DNA of 64,000 nt. Source: Furcasterigmium furcatum (lineage: Eukaryota > Ascomycota > Sordariomycetes > Glomerellales > Plectosphaerellaceae). Every line of letters begins with the position of its first letter. The stretch's first letter is position 1. The stretch covers positions 1,988,934 through 2,052,933 of the forward strand of contig BCIA01000001.1 of NCBI GenBank assembly GCA_001599815.1, in the 5' to 3' direction. The notes beneath the pieces were generated by a model. The model saw only the letters and a list, made by a program, of their open reading frames with translations. It was not told the origin of the DNA and did no database searches. Below are positions 11,344-21,962 of this stretch, piece after piece. The translations under genes and the position numbers were made by a program.

Positions 11344-11803
11344 ATTCAAAAACGGGGAAAGGATGATGGTGGGTTTTCCCTGCCTCTGCGAGCGTCCGGC
11401 GCTCCCCGCTGACAGCCCGCAGGAATGAGGTTGCTCGGTTTTCGGTCGGTCGGTCGGTAGGGCAACATCATGGATCTAGAGTCGGTGGCACAGCCCGCCT
11501 CCGACACCAGGCGTCCGGCTCTCGTTTGAGAGGAATGGCATATTGCGCGGTTCCACGAATACACACCAAATGTCCCTCCGCGACGCGCTCCCCGTTTGTG
11601 CTCCTCGCCCGGCTAGCAAAGTCTCCCCGAACCCTCTCGTGGCCGGGGATTCTGGGGCTACCTCGATAGCCCCCGTGCCGCAGATCAATGAAGGCCTTGA
11701 AAAAGCCGTGTCGGTTAAGGTGTTCGCCATGGTACAGATACGGGTCTCACATTTTCGCCGTGATGCGCCTCCCTGGTGATGCTAACCACGCAGCTCCGCC
11801 GCT
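11344..11803. other. Intergenic, 3' flanks of two convergent genes
   Basis: 3' flanks of eS21 and of the ABM-type gene on the opposite strand. A four-copy CGGT tandem lies at about 11442-11458. Nothing else recognised. Confidence 0.5.
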
Positions 11804-12542
11804 CTACCTCCACAGCCAGCCCTTGCCGTTGGGCACGTACGCACGCGAGATCATCTCCGCCACGACCGGCTTAATCGCCTCCCAGAACCCGCTCACCTCC
11901 GCCCGCCGCTGCCACGTCTCCATCGCCGCCCTGTCCCTGTACCGCGCGAAGATCCGCAGGCCCGTCTCGTTGTCCTCGCTCTGCAGCCCAAGGTAGGTCA
12001 GCACCTCGGCATCGCCCTCCTGCGCCGCCTCCACCGCCCGGCAGAGCGTCGTCAGAGCGACCAGCACCTCCTGCCGTCCCGCGGCATCCTTCGCCCGGAT
12101 CTGGATGTCCTGCATGATCCCAGCCCTGGCCTTCGTCCCGGAGTAGTCGAGGAAGCCCCCGACGGCGGAAAAGTGGAAAATATCGAGGCCGGTCGTCATC
12201 GCGGGCAGAGCCTTCGGGAAGAAGCCCTCGGTCATGGCCGCCGACGTGAGGTGCGTTTCGTAGAGCTCCTTGCGCGAGCCGTACATCTCAAATGCGAAGA
12301 GGAAGTCGGTCTGCGACGGGTTTTCCTCATGCTCCAGCGGGATGCCGAACTGGTAGGCGAGGGAGTTGGGCTCCTCGGCGTAGACATACTTCTCCAGCTC
12401 ATCGTACGCCGCTTGCCACTGTGGCTGTCAGCGGGGGTTGTCGACATGACGCTGGGGTACTCACGTCGTCATAGCGATCCGGCACGATGTTTACATTTCC
12501 ACAGAGGATCAGCTTGCCGTCGAGAGAGGGCACCTGGACCAT
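11804..12542 (-). CDS. Tandem dimeric alpha-beta-barrel (ABM-type) protein
   Basis: Exons 12542-12465 and 12418-11804, 230 aa; 46 bp intron with GTGAGT donor and CCACAG acceptor, phase 0. The product has two ferredoxin-like halves of about 100 residues, each resembling the antibiotic-biosynthesis-monooxygenase fold (first half: strand, YDELEKYV helix, YQFGIPLE strand, FLFAFEMYGSRKELYETHL; second half: IQIRAKD, LTTLCRAVEAA, YLGLQSED, GLRIFARYRDRAAMETWQ). Proteins of this type range from cofactor-free oxygenases to heme or stress-linked proteins, and the substrate cannot be predicted. No signal peptide, so probably cytosolic. It is convergent with eS21. Confidence 0.75.
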
Positions 12543-13486
12543 TTTGTGTGAGAAGCGGAACGAAGCTTGAATTATCTAGAGCACGATGAGTCGAGACGGT
12601 CTCACGCCTGGTCTCACACCACACAATTTCAACCTTGTCTCCTGTGCAGCTTTTATCATCCTGTCCCGATACTCCGATCATGAGGACGCCGGAGAATCGG
12701 CAAGCCTGTCAAAGCTGTAAATAGTTTAGAGCTGTTCTGGCGTCCAGTCCACCCCTAATCTGTGTTAGCTCATGGCTTCTGGAGGTGCCAACCCGGGGTG
12801 TATCAACGAATGAGGAGGTACTATTCGACGTCAAAGAAGCAAAAACCGTACTGCTGGGGGCGGACGGAAAAGTATAGGCAGTGAACTGGGTACGACGGCA
12901 AATGGAGAATTATGCAGTGTCCGAGACGCCTTCACGGCAGACGTCTAATTAATGCTCTCCCATGTGTCCCAAGACGGCAGGTATGTTGATCATTCTGCCG
13001 TGCGAAGCCCGAGCTGAGATGATGCCACACTATCATTACCAGGTGAGAAGTACACCTATGCGAGTTAAGGCCCTATTCTGCTCGATGCGATCGACGGAAC
13101 TTCTGCTCGCCACCACATCCTCGGCATGATCCTCGTCTGGGATAACCACGAGAACTTTTGTGCTGATGACGTTATAAAGACTATAGGACCACTTCCTTGA
13201 AGACGCGGCTCGACACATCAGCCTCTTAGTAGTATCGTGAAGTGAGGCCCGGCACAGACAAAAGTTCATCCTGTCGGAGTCGGTCAGTCAGGAGCTCTCT
13301 TGGCTTCGTACCAGATAGATAGTGATATTCGATCAGAGGTCCAGGAATATTCTATTTAAGCCGCGCTTTTTCTCTTGTCAAACACATCGGGAGAGCGATA
13401 GATAACACCAAGTTCTTCCACAGCTTCATCTCCCACCCTCCCCAAGTCGCCGACTCCAACCAGTAGTTGATTGTTCGCCAGCCGCA
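12543..13486. other. Intergenic with weak minus-strand ORF
   Basis: Contains a 77-codon ATG-started frame at 13269-13036 (minus) without domain or codon signal strong enough to call. The right end is the promoter of the secreted-protein gene. Confidence 0.45.
13352..13360 (+). promoter_or_regulatory. TATA-like box of secreted-protein gene
   Basis: CTATTTAAG about 130 bases before the start codon at 13487, the usual spacing when a short leader is present. Confidence 0.4.
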
Positions 13487-14165
13487 ATGCACGCCCTCAC
13501 GCCCATTCTTCCTGTTGCCATCCTCGCCGGCATGACTCTCGGGGCCCCTCCCGTTCGCCGGGACGAAGAGATTGTCGGCGACGGCCCGACCAACATCGAC
13601 GCCTCAGACAAGGCCATCAACTTTGGCGATATCCATCCCTCCGAGGTCTTCAAGAAGCTGCTTGACAACTGCTCCACCGCGGGCTGCAGCGGCGGCAACA
13701 CCTTAACGTCCGACACCACCGTCATCGTCAACGACTGGACGCACCCTGATCCCATGGAGGTCAAGGTCTCCGCCGAAGCCGTGTTCAAGCCCGGCACGGA
13801 CGCAACCCGCGAGACCATGGTGGAGCTCCTGAGAATCGTCGCCGACGAAGCCACCGAAGAGCGTGAGGAGACATGGGTGGACACGATGATCACTGGTTGG
13901 TTACCTGTGAATAGTCCATGCCTCGCATTACAGCCACTGACACCGTCCAACAGAAAAGAAGCTCACCCAGTACTACCTCTCCCAGCAAATCCACATCAAC
14001 ACAAACAACGACGGCGAGGACGCCAATTTGAACATCTACGTCGAGATTGGCCCGACGGAGAGCGACTTTTGCGCCAAGATCATCGGTGCCGCTGGGGCTA
14101 TTGGCGGCGCCATCACTGCCGGCCCCGGTACGGCCTTTGGGCTTGCGTCTCTGGTGTGCAACTAG
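13487..14165 (+). CDS. Secreted hypothetical protein with Kex2-like site
   Basis: Exons 13487-13895 and 13954-14165, 206 aa; 58 bp intron, phase 1. Signal peptide about residues 1-19 followed by VRR (residues 23-25), a Kex2-type processing site. The mature part is acidic with four cysteines: an NCSTAGC pair in the first half, one in SDFC, and one in the last residues (VCN). The C-terminal third ends in a Gly/Ala-rich hydrophobic stretch (AAGAIGGAITAGPG..). No known domain is recognised. A TATA-like box and the compact gene suggest an inducible secreted product; role as effector or defence peptide is a guess. The intron donor (GTTGGT) is not the consensus form. Confidence 0.75.
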
Positions 14166-14804
14166 TAGAAAGGGGGAGCTTTAACCAGGTTATCAGGGAT
14201 ATACAAGAGCGGGCATGGTGCCTAGTTCAAGCGTACGAGTGAGGAAGCTCTGAGAGGCGAATATGCGAATAGAGCTGCTTTTCTGTTGACTGAGTGGTTG
14301 AGTTGTTTCGACAATGGTGCGGGACCGTGGCGTTTTGGCGCCTGAGCGGCCTGACCCAAACGCTCTGCTCGGAGGACGAAGCTTCAACTAGGTACCTACT
14401 GACACAGCTGAAAGCCTGATTCAATGCCGGGGGAAAAAATCAATTTGCATAAAAATTGCGCCTTTGCCACTTGTAAAATGACCGCCATGAATCGGCGTTT
14501 GTTGTTGGCTCTGTATTTATCAGGATAAATGCCCCCCTGGTCCCGGAATACCACGGACACCGGGCAACCCAGCGATATCCAATCAACACACTTGACTCAA
14601 ACCAGAACGGTCTAAATCCTAGACAAACTGTGGATACAGAGTCAAGTCGGAAGCTTCGTGTGACACCGAAAAGCCGCTTACACTGCGTATTTGTGCGTGG
14701 TCTGTCGTAGGTGGTATATCTACAGTCTCCTCGGCGCAAGGGGTTCGGCATTTCCGTCCTTTTCCACATCAATCTCATCTTCGACTCATCCCTGTCTGCG
14801 AGAA
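14166..14804. other. Intergenic
   Basis: 3' flank of the secreted-protein gene and promoter of the reductase gene. No supported feature. Confidence 0.5.
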
Positions 14805-15964
14805 ATGGCCGTCACTAGAACCAAGTACATTCTCGTAAGTCAGCCATGGCCACACATTAATGTATGAGGTCCTGCTAACAACCGACAGATCAATGGCGTC
14901 TCTGGCCACATCGGCTTCCGCGTGTTGAGAGAAGCCCTCACGGCAGGCCATCGGGTCAAGGCAGTGCTCCGAAAGGAGTCTCAGATCGCACGGATCGAAG
15001 CGGTCGTCTCCATCCAGCAGTACCTGCCTATGCTTAGCTTTGTTGTGATCCCTGATCTGGCAGCAGCTGGTGCGTACGATCAGGCCCTGAGAGGTGCCTG
15101 GGCCATCATTCACATTGCTACCCCGACCTTCTCCGGGTTCGGCAATGTCAACGTCTCGGAATTTCTCTCCAATGCATGGAGCATCACGGCGAACACCTTG
15201 GCAGCTGCAACTAAATCACCTTCCATCAAGCGGGTGGTGATCACGTCCTCGATCAGCGCCATTACGCCTTTCTTGGAGGATGGGAATACCTCGACGGAAT
15301 ACTTCACCAGTATGATCTCGCACTATGCGCCTCGGGTGGAAGCGAAACTGACAAATCTGCCACAGGCGAGTCTCCCATTATGACCAGGAGGCTGGAATCG
15401 TTTCCAGAAGAGGCACCGGAAGCGCAGGCGTATGTTCTGTCCAAGATCTACGTCGCCGACAAGGTCCGCAGTTTCGTCGAGTCGAACAGTGTCGACTTTT
15501 CCGTTGTAAACGTGATCCCGGGAACGACCATTGGACCGAATGAGCTCGCGGCGACTCCGAGAGAGCTCATTGCCGGATCGAACATGTCGGCGCTGGGACC
15601 GTTGTTGGGCATCAAGTTCTCGCCGATCCCCTCCATACTTTCTCACGTCGACGATGTGGCCTTTGCCCATGTCAAGGCTCTCGACATCGACGTGCCTTCC
15701 GGGAGCATCGTCAATTCTCTGCCGGTTTTCAATTCGAAGGCGAACCCAGCTCCGTTTGACTGGGATGATTCTATTCAGATTGTTCGGGAAGACTTCCCCG
15801 AGGCCGAGAGCCTCTTCCCCTTGGGTGGGACTGTCCCGGTTGTGCGGCTTTGGGCCGATTCCACCGCCGACGAGGAACTACTAGGGAGGAAGTTCAAGGG
15901 ATACAGAGAAGCCGTGGGCGACGTAGTGCGCCAGTATCTAGAATTGGCATCCGAGAGCAAGTAA
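14805..15964 (+). CDS. NAD(P)-dependent reductase/epimerase, aldehyde (cinnamoyl-CoA) reductase-like
   Basis: Exons 14805-14834, 14889-15309, 15366-15964; 349 aa. Introns of 54 and 56 bp keep phase. This is an extended short-chain dehydrogenase: the nucleotide-binding GxxGxxG loop is NGVSGHIG at residues 12-19, followed by the strand RVKAVLR, the segment IIHIATPTF, the strand VVITSS with the catalytic Ser, and YVLSK as the YxxxK catalytic pair. Relatives reduce aldehydes or ketones with NADPH, or act as flavonol/cinnamoyl-CoA reductase-like enzymes in detoxification and secondary metabolism. No targeting signal, so cytosolic. No neighbouring biosynthetic genes are present to suggest a substrate. 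Confidence 0.85.
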
Positions 15965-17354
15965 GAACGACTCCGGTCCATCATCCATAGATAAATAGAG
16001 ACCTCACGCCGTGGCGGAGGCTGTGGGAATGGTAGCAGCTTACAGTGAGCGTCTCTACGCTGACCATGACGTCAAGGATTTAAAAATAGCCACGCATTAT
16101 TAGTTTGCTGTGCAATTTTGTGCACAGGAAAAGAACGCCGAGGGGGATACAATGGCCACCGGAGTCCACCAGTCCACCACGGCGATTCATCGGGACAACT
16201 CATACTGGCAGTACGAATGCGCCAAGATGGTCATGGTAAATTTGGTGCGGGTCAAGGCCTGGGTGCTCTGAAAGGGGCGTCTTCGGTGTGAGACTGCGGA
16301 TGATGGACTGGTGGTGCCGGAGCAAAACATCGCAGACATAAGCCGTGGCGAAGGAGGTCCGTCCCGCTCTCCACTCTCGGCGGCGAACGACAAGCTCCTC
16401 CTCACGGACGAGGGACATGACGGGCACGCCATCGAGCCCCCGGTCGACAGGATGCGGAGCGGCTGATGTCTCTGGAATCCATGGCCGGTAAATGCTGTGC
16501 TCGTCCAAGGCAAACAAACATACCGTGGGCCTCGACGGAAGCGCGGTCCTGGCTCCTGCGCCGTGCGGGGAACCTTGGAGTCCCCAGCTAATGAGACGCG
16601 CCTCTCGGATCTTCTCGTCCTGTTCCCTCTTGGCGCTCGCCAGGCACAGATCCTTAGCGAGAGTTGGGGAACCCGAGGAACGTGGAGATTCCCCAGATCA
16701 GATACTCCGAGTCAGGGGTAATCTCGTCTTGCGCTCCCTGAACCGCGCCTCGTTGCCCTGGGCGTGTCAACCTTAAATGAACTCGACGTACTCAATGCTG
16801 CGCGTACTATATCGTCGGTAATTGCGAAGCGGTGCTGCAACAGCACGCAGCCCGAGACGAGTCTCCACGAGAAATGAAGGACTCCTAATACCCGGGCCCG
16901 TCTAGTCGAGCTTGCACCGGCTCAATGCATCAACAGGCCACATGTTCCCGATGTTCCGGAGTGCCACCCTCCGCGCCCACTCGGACAACCACGATGACCA
17001 CCACCCTTCATCTTGCCGATCCCCTCAATCCGGCATGGCGCAAGGTCCCAATGGCTCGGCGCCATCTAGCTGACGTCGGTCCAAGCTCGCGTCAATGTCA
17101 GATCGTCGTCCCTTGCCGAGTTGGGGTCGCCGAGCTCCCATGCTCCCTCCGGCTTGGGTCTCCGTCGTGGCTTGCCCACGCTGGATCTGCCCCAGAGCTG
17201 GGGTCTCGGCATCTGACCGACCAAGTGCCTGCGGAATGACGGTCAGGTATCCTTCTTGGCGTCCGTATATAGGGAAGCGGCCTCTGGTTGTTTCCTGCGG
17301 TCACCGGGAGCTTGCTGTTCTTCATCCCAGGATCAATCATCGAAAACCGTCGCA
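15965..17354. other. Intergenic, long upstream region of the GH6 gene
   Basis: Nearly 1.4 kb, as is usual before carbohydrate-regulated cellulase genes. The minus-strand frame 16517-16200 lacks an ATG start. A TATA box lies near the right end. No other gene supported. Confidence 0.5.
17266..17273 (+). promoter_or_regulatory. TATA box of the GH6 gene
   Basis: TATATAGG 82-89 bases before the start codon at 17355, matching a TATA-driven inducible gene with a short leader. Confidence 0.55.
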
Positions 17355-18635
17355 ATGGCTCTCAAGAACCTCGTCGTTGCCGCCGCCGCCTTGAGCACTG
17401 GCGCCTTCGCCAAGAACAAGTGCAGGCCCGTCGCCTCGTACGAGAACAGCCCCTTCGAGGGTGTCCAGCTCCGCCCCGACCCCTACTACGTCGACGAGAT
17501 CGAGAACCTCGCCATCCCCCAGCTGCCCGCCGAGCTCGTGCCCGCCGCCGAGGAGCTCAAGGAGATCTCGACCTTCCAGTGGCTGTAAGTCGTCCCCGTG
17601 GCCCTCGACAGTTCGTCCCTAACATCCTTCGCAGGGACAAGATCGACAAGCTCGAGCTCCTCAACAGCACTCTGCACGAGATTCGTGCCGACAACGATGC
17701 TGGCGCCGCTCCCCCCTACGCCCACACCATTGTGGTGTACAACTTCCCCGACCGTGACTGCTCCGCCGAGGCTTCCGCCGGCGAGCTTCTGCTGGTCGAG
17801 GATGGCCTGAACAGGTACAAGACCGAGTACATCGACCCCATCGTCGATCTCCTCCGTGAATTCAGGGACATCCGCACCATCATTGCCTACGGTACGTCTT
17901 GTCCTCTATCGCTGAACCATCCACGCCGCTGACCCCCGTTAAGAGCCCGATGGTCTGGCCAACCTGATCACCAACATGGCGGTCGAGCGTTGCCAGGTCG
18001 CCGCTCCTGCGTACCGTGAGGCCACTGAGTATGCTCTTGCTGCTTTCGACCTCGCCCACGTGGCTGTCTACATCGATGCCGGCCACGCTGGCTGGCTGGG
18101 CTGGGATGGCAACCTGCCCCTCACCGCCGAGCTCTACGCCGAGCTGTACCAGAATGCCGGCTCTCCTGCTTCCACGAGGGGCATCATCACGAACGTCAGC
18201 AACTACAACGGCTTCAACCTGACCGTCCCTCCCCCGTTCACGGAGCCCAACGCTCAGTGGGATGAGTCCAAGTTCGCCCACGCCATCGCCCCCTACCTCG
18301 AGGAGAACGGCTTCCCGGCCCACGCTGTCATCGACCAGGGGCGTTCTGGCCAGCAGCCCGGTGGAAGGTCTGAGTGGGGACACTGGTGCAACATCAAAGG
18401 CTCTGGTTTCGGCATGAGGCCCACCACCGACGTCGCCGACGATGTCATCGACGCCGTCGTCTGGGTCAAGCCCGGCGGCGAGTCCGACGGCACCAGCGAC
18501 GAGACCGCCACTCGCTTCGACGAGATGTGCGTCGGACCCTCTGCCTTTGTCCCCGCCCCCGAGGCTGGCGGCTGGTTCCAGGAGTACTTCGAGATGCTTC
18601 TCATCAACGCCAACCCCCCCTTCGCCTCTGCTTAA
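17355..18635 (+). CDS. Glycoside hydrolase family 6 cellobiohydrolase, no binding module
   Basis: Exons 17355-17584, 17635-17891, 17944-18635; 392 aa; introns 50 and 52 bp, the first with a CTAAC branch site. Secreted enzyme that releases cellobiose from the non-reducing ends of cellulose. Signal peptide about residues 1-19, then directly the catalytic domain: there is no CBM1 or Ser/Thr linker, as in the small Cel6 (CelC-type) forms. Key family positions are kept: Asp118 in PDRDCS, catalytic acid Asp208 in YIDAGHAGWLGW, Asp344 in the loop GGESDGTSD, and the Cys pairs 119/179 and 311/358. The Cys usually present just before Asp344 is Ser343. The TATA box and long upstream region suit carbon-source control. 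Confidence 0.95.
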
Positions 18636-19179
18636 GCTTCTCGCCGAGATCACGAGATGGGCTAGACATGTATTTCAATACCACACTATCTAGCACCTTG
18701 TAATTCAATGGTAAAAAGGAGATATAACTATCTCAACGGATATAGAGTTTCTCGGCGTCATGCCCATGCGCCTCTTTGAGCACCTTGTAATACCAACGTG
18801 GTTGATTGTACGAGACCCAAAACTTTTGATGTGAGGGCCTCGTCGGCTTCGGGGCAAGTGGGGCCGAGTGCCGGCGCGGGCCGCACCGGGTGGGTCCACG
18901 GACTTCCCGCCACTTAATCTTCACGGCATTTTGGTGAGGGATCGGTAAACATTTGGCCTTCGGGAGAGTCAATCACCATTACATGTTGCAGCATGAGAGA
19001 GTGAAAATAGAGATCGAATTACTTGAGTCTCCATACATGGCAATTTGATTCACGCCTTCGATCGGCCCATTACACCCGCCATCTCAACCCATTGAGTGTT
19101 CTCGTTGACGTTTCTAATACTAACTAGACCTTTGGAAAGCACGATGTCCAGGCGCCTTCCTCTGCTTGGCACCTCAGCT
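18636..19179. other. Intergenic, 3' flanks of two convergent genes
   Basis: Moderately AT-rich. No supported frame, repeat or RNA. Confidence 0.5.
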
Positions 19180-19557
19180 TCACCAGTGGCGGTGGCCGCC
19201 GCCCCAGCGGCCGTATCCTCCTCCCCAGCCCCAGTAAGGACGCCAGTACGGGTTCCAACCGTAAGGGCGCCAGCCGTATCCGCCACCCCACCAGGCCTTG
19301 GACTCGTGCGATTGGGTGTTTCCAACAGGCTCAGGGGCATCGCGCTTCATGTTCCAATGTCCGGATCCGTACCCGTAAGGGTAACCGTAGCCGTAGTCGT
19401 AGCTCTTGTGGAGGTCATGGCTGTCAGCGATGGGGAGGGCGTCAGCCTCCTCGGGCTCGGCGCTGCGGATGTCGATGGCCATGTCGGGGTCATGAGGGGC
19501 CGGGGCAGCCAAAGCTGTAGCCAGGGTTGTGAGGATAAAAGCAGTGGTGATCTTCAT
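19180..19557 (-). CDS. Small secreted Gly/Tyr/Trp-rich protein
   Basis: 125 aa from the ATG at 19557; intronless. Signal peptide about residues 1-18 (MKITTAFILTTLATALAA), an acidic propeptide-like region, an SYDYGYGYPYGYGSG tract at about residues 52-66, then a Kex2-type KR at 71-72, and a C-terminal half made of Gly, Tyr, Trp, Arg and Pro (WRPYGWNPYWRPYWGW) ending in HRHW. No cysteines. Composition resembles structural or antimicrobial Gly-rich secreted peptides, not an enzyme. A frame extension upstream to other starts exists but would bury the signal peptide. The TATA box at about 120 bases upstream supports this start. Confidence 0.75.
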   Translation of the reverse strand: MKITTAFILTTLATALAAPAPHDPDMAIDIRSAEPEEADALPIADSHDLHKSYDYGYGYPYGYGSGHWNMKRDAPEPVGNTQSHESKAWWGGGYGWRPYGWNPYWRPYWGWGGGYGRWGGGHRHW

Positions 19558-19675
19558 CTTGGAGGGGTGGAAAAGAGAGAATTGGTGCTTGTTCTGAATG
19601 TAGGAGCTGGTTAATCTTGAAACTTGTCTTTGATGATGTCGAGAAGAGAGTGAGAACAGGAGAGGACTCGCGCTT

Positions 19676-19681
19676 CTTATA
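19676..19681 (-). promoter_or_regulatory. TATA box of the Gly/Tyr/Trp-rich gene
   Basis: TATAAG on the minus strand, about 119 bases before the ATG at 19557. Confidence 0.45.
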
Positions 19682-19750
19682 GACATTTTCTCGCCTCACA
19701 AAATGATGCCAGACAGACTCCGACCCCCATCCGTCAGCTCGGGAGACTCG

Positions 19751-19782
19751 GTTGTTGAACTTCATGGTTGTTGAACTTCATG
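19751..19782. repeat. 16 bp direct tandem duplication
   Basis: GTTGTTGAACTTCATG occurs twice back to back at 19751-19766 and 19767-19782. Confidence 0.9.
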
Positions 19783-19789
19783 GCTCGAC

Positions 19790-19809
19790 GATCTTCGTGA
19801 GCGAAGATC
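19790..19809. repeat. Perfect 8 bp hairpin
   Basis: GATCTTCG, loop TGAG, CGAAGATC. It directly follows the 16 bp duplication and is not next to a gene end, so a terminator role is unlikely. Confidence 0.7.
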
Positions 19810-21045
19810 CAGCTGCACTGTCATGAAGCGGTCTCAAAATTGGCCTGCGCCGTTGACGCTGGTGAAAGCTTATCTGGCTCAGCTCTTGGGCTCCGCTGTC
19901 AGACGCGGCAACGGAACGGGAACGGGAGAAGCCGAAGTACCAGCACTAGGAAACCCTTCATCTGGCATCGATCAATTAAGCCAGCTCAGCCGCAAAGAGA
20001 GCTCGACCCGGTAGCCAGGAAGCCGGAGTCGCCCACCCCAAATGGATATCAGATGGGCAGTTGGGACATCTAAGCTTCATTACCTGAGGCCTGCCCCTTG
20101 AATTTGATCAAGACGGAGCAGCCGTTGTGAGAGCAGATCCCAGCCTGGCATTGTATTGCAGAAACTGATGATGTCCCATGGAGTTTGCAACATTGTGAGA
20201 TCGATCGATGATCTTCGGCCCCCGAAATTGAAGATCACTTCTCCGCGGGTCCTGAGATACGGTTTAGATGAGGCGTCAGCCCCGGGGCCAACGGCGGAAA
20301 GCTTATCATGTGTTGGGGGCCAAGGTGCTGGGCCCGTTGCTGACCTCTTGCTTGCTGATCTCAGCCCTGCTGGAGCCACAGTCGCGGAGAGTGCCGTTCA
20401 AAGCTTCTCTCGAGCCCGTGCCCGGTCTTCCCGCGGTGTAGCTCTCAATATTCTGGTGGAGAGGACCGGACCGCTCCAGGGTTACTTCATGTGATCCTCT
20501 CACAACCACAGCGCCGTTGGGCAAGTCCAATTGGCGTAGCTCATCATGAAGCATGGGGTCTAGTTCTCTCATCATAATCTCACGATATACTTTGACGTGA
20601 TAGCTGACCATCGGCGGCGCTCAGCTACTCGGTCTGCTTGATCTCATGTTGAAGGATGTTATGTCCTCACCGTGAAATAAACCTAGCCCCCACAATCCCC
20701 TAAAGCTTCATCTTTGGATGAGATGTCTAGACTCTAGAACGACCCAAAGGCTCGTCTTGCCCATATGTGGCTCGAAGTCACTTTGAACCCGCGTTTGGAC
20801 AGGCTCGACGCTATCACGACCCCGCGCGGGCAACCAAAGTTGCAAGCCACTCGCCTTGCCGACGAATTCCTTTTCCTGCCATGTTCATGCCATTAAGGTT
20901 GACCCCTGGAGGGTTGTTGGAACGACGGCAGCCCTTCTGGACAGCGAGTACACATTACAGTAGAATCAGGAAAATAAGTTTCCGATGAGAATTTGGGAAT
21001 TTAGGCTGCTAGAGTATGTAATGTTTCTGGAGAAGGCTTCTCGTT

Positions 21046-21962
21046 TCAACAAGAATCCTCTGTACAGGATGCCGGACCATGGAGCTCGGAGGAGGCCGAA
21101 GTAGAAGTTTCGAGCGCACCCGAAGTCTGGTCCGACTCAGACCCCACCATACCGTGTTCTTGCCCAACAGAGGCGGCGTAGGGACTGAATGCGTTGAAAT
21201 CAACGGGGGCATTGAAATCAACGGGGGCATTGGGATCAAAAGGGGCATTGAAATCAAAAGGGGCACTGAAATCAAAGGGGGCATTGGGATCAACGGGGGC
21301 ATTGGGATCAAAAGGGGCATTGAAATCAAAAGGGGAGGGGTGGTCGGCTCTTGGGGCCGGGTGTTCGAGAAAGTCCTGCTTACTGTCAGGTCATCGTCAA
21401 TGGCAGATCAGGAGGCACTTGACTGACGGGAGAAGCTGCAGATGTGGTGGCATCTTCGTTGCGACCCAGAGACTTGTCCCCTCTCAGTTCATTATCTTGT
21501 TGAGGTGTCGGAGGATTCAGCGTCAGCGCACGAGCCGCTGCTGCTTTTGCCTCGCTGAAGTTTTTGATAGCCTGAAGAAGCTGTTAAAAGATGCACACTG
21601 CATCAGCCAGCCTGGCAACTCACCACGGCGTGTTCAGCAGAACCTTTCGCCTTCGCCTCTCCGAGCTCCCGAATGCTGTCCATAAGCGCTGATGCAGCGG
21701 AACGCGCACCCCCTGAATCAGGAACCTCAAGGCATTCAGCCTTGCGGCATATACAGTGGAAACAGGCGCGCGTGCCTAAGTCGTCACCTGCAATCGCATA
21801 GGTTTAGTCAGGTGTTCTGGGTCACACGAAGACGAAGAACTTGAAGGTAGTACCTCTGTGGGAGTAGCATGCTAACGTCTTTCCATAGGAAATACGGAAA
21901 ACGCATGCAGCGCAAGGTATCCGGCGCTCGTTACCCTGGAACCAATGGGGGTTGGACGCCAT
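21046..21962 (-). CDS. Cys-rich putative zinc-binding protein with hexapeptide repeat tail
   Basis: Four exons: 21962-21854, 21787-21624, 21580-21428, 21375-21046; introns 66, 43 and 52 bp; 251 aa with all phases matching. The first 60 residues carry a Cys pattern (CAAC..ACYSH..CFHCICRKAEC) like that seen in many fungal lineage-specific proteins and probably binding zinc. The middle is Ala/Lys/Glu-rich and helical. The last exon encodes eight tandem hexapeptides of the form [FV]D[FP]NAP and a Ser/Thr-rich tail ending CTEDSC. The third donor is GTCAGT, acceptable but not consensus. An earlier in-frame ATG at 22046 would add 28 residues. No function is known; the N-terminus suggests a nuclear or DNA-associated role, by inference only. 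Confidence 0.7.
21189..21343. repeat. 18 bp coding minisatellite
   Basis: Tandem 18 bp units of the form ATTG(A/G)AATCAA(C/A)GGGGGC on the plus strand, about eight copies with point variants. It lies inside the last exon of the minus-strand gene, and each unit is exactly six codons. Confidence 0.9.

Larger units (their letters stand above)
19558..21045. other. Intergenic with short repeats
   Basis: Holds the promoter of the Gly/Tyr/Trp-rich gene, a 16 bp tandem duplication, a small hairpin, and a minus-strand ATG frame (20611-20309) whose product shows no domain. No supported gene. Confidence 0.45.

Noticed and set aside
13036..13269. Minus-strand ATG-started frame of 77 codons
   Set aside because: No signal peptide, domain or homologous pattern recognised; too short to support alone.
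16200..16517. Minus-strand frame upstream of the GH6 gene
   Set aside because: Starts at TTG, not ATG, and has no recognisable domain.
20309..20611. Minus-strand ATG-started frame of 100 codons
   Set aside because: Protein-like at first sight, but no domain, no splice context and overlapping alternatives; could be a gene relic.
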